Positions 3,827-5,147 of a DNA stretch of 5,147 nucleotides are shown piece by piece. The translations under genes were made by a program, and so were the position numbers. Below the pieces are notes generated by a model that saw nothing but the letters and a program-made list of their open reading frames with translations, was not told the DNA's origin and did not search any database. Location: positions 1 through 5,147 of the forward strand of contig JAUHZL010000233.1 in NCBI GenBank assembly GCA_030425945.1, given 5' to 3'. The DNA is from Alphaproteobacteria bacterium (GTDB taxonomy: Bacteria; Pseudomonadota; Alphaproteobacteria; Rhodobacterales; Rhodobacteraceae). Numbering within the stretch: the stretch's first letter is position 1; the number at the start of each line of letters is the position of its first letter.

Positions 3827-5147
3827 GTCAGGCGGTCTCCGAACAGGAACTCGGCCGCACGGTCGAGCCGGATATGGGGCGGGCCGTCGCCCGGGGCGAG
3901 CCGGAGCGCGGCGGGCGCGAAGGAGGTTCCCGGCCAGTCACCGGTCAGCCAGCCCGCGGCGCCTTCCCGCGCCGGGGCCAGGATCGCGGCGGGGTCCTCG
4001 GGCAGGTCGCCCGGATGGAAGGCCGCCTCCTTGCCGGTGCCGAGCAGCCGCCCGCGCACCATCTGCAGCGAGCGTCCCCCGTGGGTGCGCTCTTCCTCCA
4101 CCGTTGCCCGCAGGCTGGCGATGGCCATGGCGGCGGTCTTTGCCCCGGCGAAATCGGCGCGGCGGCGGGCGTCGGCGACCAGCGCTTCCATGATCGCGGT
4201 CAGCCGGGCGTGCTGGCTGTGATGGATGTGGTCGGCCTTGGTCGCGGCGAAGAGGATGCGCTCGACCCGCCGCCCGGTGAGACCGGCGAACCAGCCATTC
4301 GCGCCGGGGCGGAAGGCCGTCAGGATGTCGGTCATGGTGCGGCGCAGGTCCTCGACGGCCCGCGGTCCGGCATGCAGGGCCCCGAGCGCATCCACCAGGA
4401 CCACCTGCCGGTCGATGCGCGCGAAGTGATCGCGGAAGAAGGGCCGCGCGACCTGCGCCTTGTAGGCGTCGAAGCGGCGCTCGAACTCACGCCAGAGGCT
4501 GCCGCGCTTCGCCCCGGACTGCGGCGGCAGAGGCGCGAAGGTCAGCACGGGAGAGCCTTTCAGGTCGCCCGGCAGAAGGAACCGTCCCGGCGTGCAATCG
4601 GCGTAGCCCGCGTCGGCCGCGGCGTGCAGCGCCGTGGTGAAGGCGGCGGCGAGCGACTGCGCCGTGACCTCGTCGAACGCGGCGGCGGGATCGGCGGCGG
4701 TCAGCGCCGCCAGCGCCTCGGCCCCGCCGGGGCGTTGCGGCAGCCGCGCGATGGTCGCCTCGGACCACTCTGCATAGCTGCGGTTCATCAGCGCGAGATC
4801 GAGCAGCCACTCGCCGGGATAGTCCACGATGTCGAGATGCACCGTCCGCGGTCCCGCCACGGCGCCCAGCAGCCCCTGCGGGCGCACCCGGAACGACAGC
4901 CGCAATTCCGAGATCGCCGCGGTCGGGGCGGGCCAGGCGGGCGTGGTGCCGGTCAGCTGGGCGAGGTTCGCCTCGTACGGGAACCGGGCCACCGTATCGT
5001 CGGGCTGCGGGCGCAGGTAGGCCGCCGTGATCGCGCCCTTCGCGACGCCGGCCATCCCGCCCATCCGGCCCCGGTCGAGCAGGTTCGCCACCAGCGCCGT
5101 GATGAACACGGTCTTGCCGGACCGTGCGAGGCCGGTGACGCCGAGGC
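3823..5147 (-). CDS. ycjX: YcjX-family P-loop NTPase (DUF463), 5' end outside window
   Basis: About 440 residues are visible; the start lies beyond position 5147. A GTG at 5109 is not the true start, because the frame remains open upstream and encodes LGVTGLARSGKT, whose GLARSGKT is the Walker A loop. Further marks are the switch/Walker-B-like DIVDYPGEWLLDLALMNRSY (5010s-4800s upstream half of the gene), VVLVDALGALHAG in the middle, and TKADHIHHSQHARL, where TKAD resembles the NKxD guanine-recognition motif. These features match YcjX, a GTPase-like protein of about 465 residues in E. coli, so only some 15-25 residues should be missing. It has no membrane helices and is presumably cytoplasmic, acting with the membrane protein YcjF encoded immediately downstream. 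In E. coli the pair belongs to the phage-shock regulon; no psp gene is visible here. Its exact role is unknown. Confidence 0.93.
   Translation of the reverse strand, partial: LGVTGLARSGKTVFITALVANLLDRGRMGGMAGVAKGAITAAYLRPQPDDTVARFPYEANLAQLTGTTPAWPAPTAAISELRLSFRVRPQGLLGAVAGPRTVHLDIVDYPGEWLLDLALMNRSYAEWSEATIARLPQRPGGAEALAALTAADPAAAFDEVTAQSLAAAFTTALHAAADAGYADCTPGRFLLPGDLKGSPVLTFAPLPPQSGAKRGSLWREFERRFDAYKAQVARPFFRDHFARIDRQVVLVDALGALHAGPRAVEDLRRTMTDILTAFRPGANGWFAGLTGRRVERILFAATKADHIHHSQHARLTAIMEALVADARRRADFAGAKTAAMAIASLRATVEEERTHGGRSLQMVRGRLLGTGKEAAFHPGDLPEDPAAILAPAREGAAGWLTGDWPGTSFAPAALRLAPGDGPPHIRLDRAAEFLFGDRLT
3836..3840 (-). promoter_or_regulatory. Ribosome-binding site of the ycjF-like gene
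   Basis: GGAGA on the minus strand lies 9 nt before the ATG at 3826-3824, embedded in the last codons of the ycjX-like gene. It supports this start over later in-frame methionines such as residue 42. Confidence 0.6.

Noticed and set aside
3823..5109. GTG at 5109 as the start of the ycjX-like gene
   Set aside because: It would cut off the Walker A loop GLARSGKT, which is encoded in the same frame just upstream up to the window edge.

Overview
The window is very GC-rich. Its gene content and protein sequences fit an alphaproteobacterium, probably of the Rhodobacterales (Paracoccus/Rhodobacter-like). That placement comes from recognising protein families and codon bias, not from a database search. 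All five recognisable protein-coding genes lie on the minus strand, so the biology reads from right to left.

A tight four-gene cluster occupies 5147 to 465. It begins with a YcjX-family P-loop NTPase whose first codons lie outside the window. A YcjF-family inner-membrane protein follows, then a ChaC-type gamma-glutamylcyclotransferase, then a thioredoxin-reductase-like flavoprotein with an N-terminal cyclic-nucleotide-binding-type domain. The first two junctions are 4-nt start/stop overlaps (ATGA, GTGA) and the third is a 6-nt gap, so the four are almost certainly co-transcribed and translationally coupled. YcjX and YcjF are a known pair, in E. coli part of the phage-shock/envelope-stress regulon. 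The other two act, or look as if they act, in thiol and glutathione redox metabolism. A shared stress role is inference.

Positions 227-464 separate this cluster from the start of ileS (isoleucyl-tRNA synthetase), of which only the first 75 codons are visible, up to and including the HIGH motif. This spacer is the most interesting part of the window. It holds a terminator-like hairpin (404-432), a plausible sigma70-type promoter (-35 at 395-400, -10 at 372-377) with a perfect inverted repeat in its spacer, and a 16-residue open frame, MTARTAIIIRITCPAL (364 to 314). Four of five consecutive codons in that frame are isoleucine. The frame starts where transcription would be expected to start, so it may be leaderless. 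A strong GC-rich hairpin overlaps its 3' end, and several alternative pairings connect it with the ileS ribosome-binding site. Together this looks like a ribosome-mediated attenuator that senses charged tRNA-Ile to control ileS.

I see no tRNA or rRNA genes, insertion sequences, CRISPR arrays or phage genes. The long open frames on the plus strand are by-products of high GC content.
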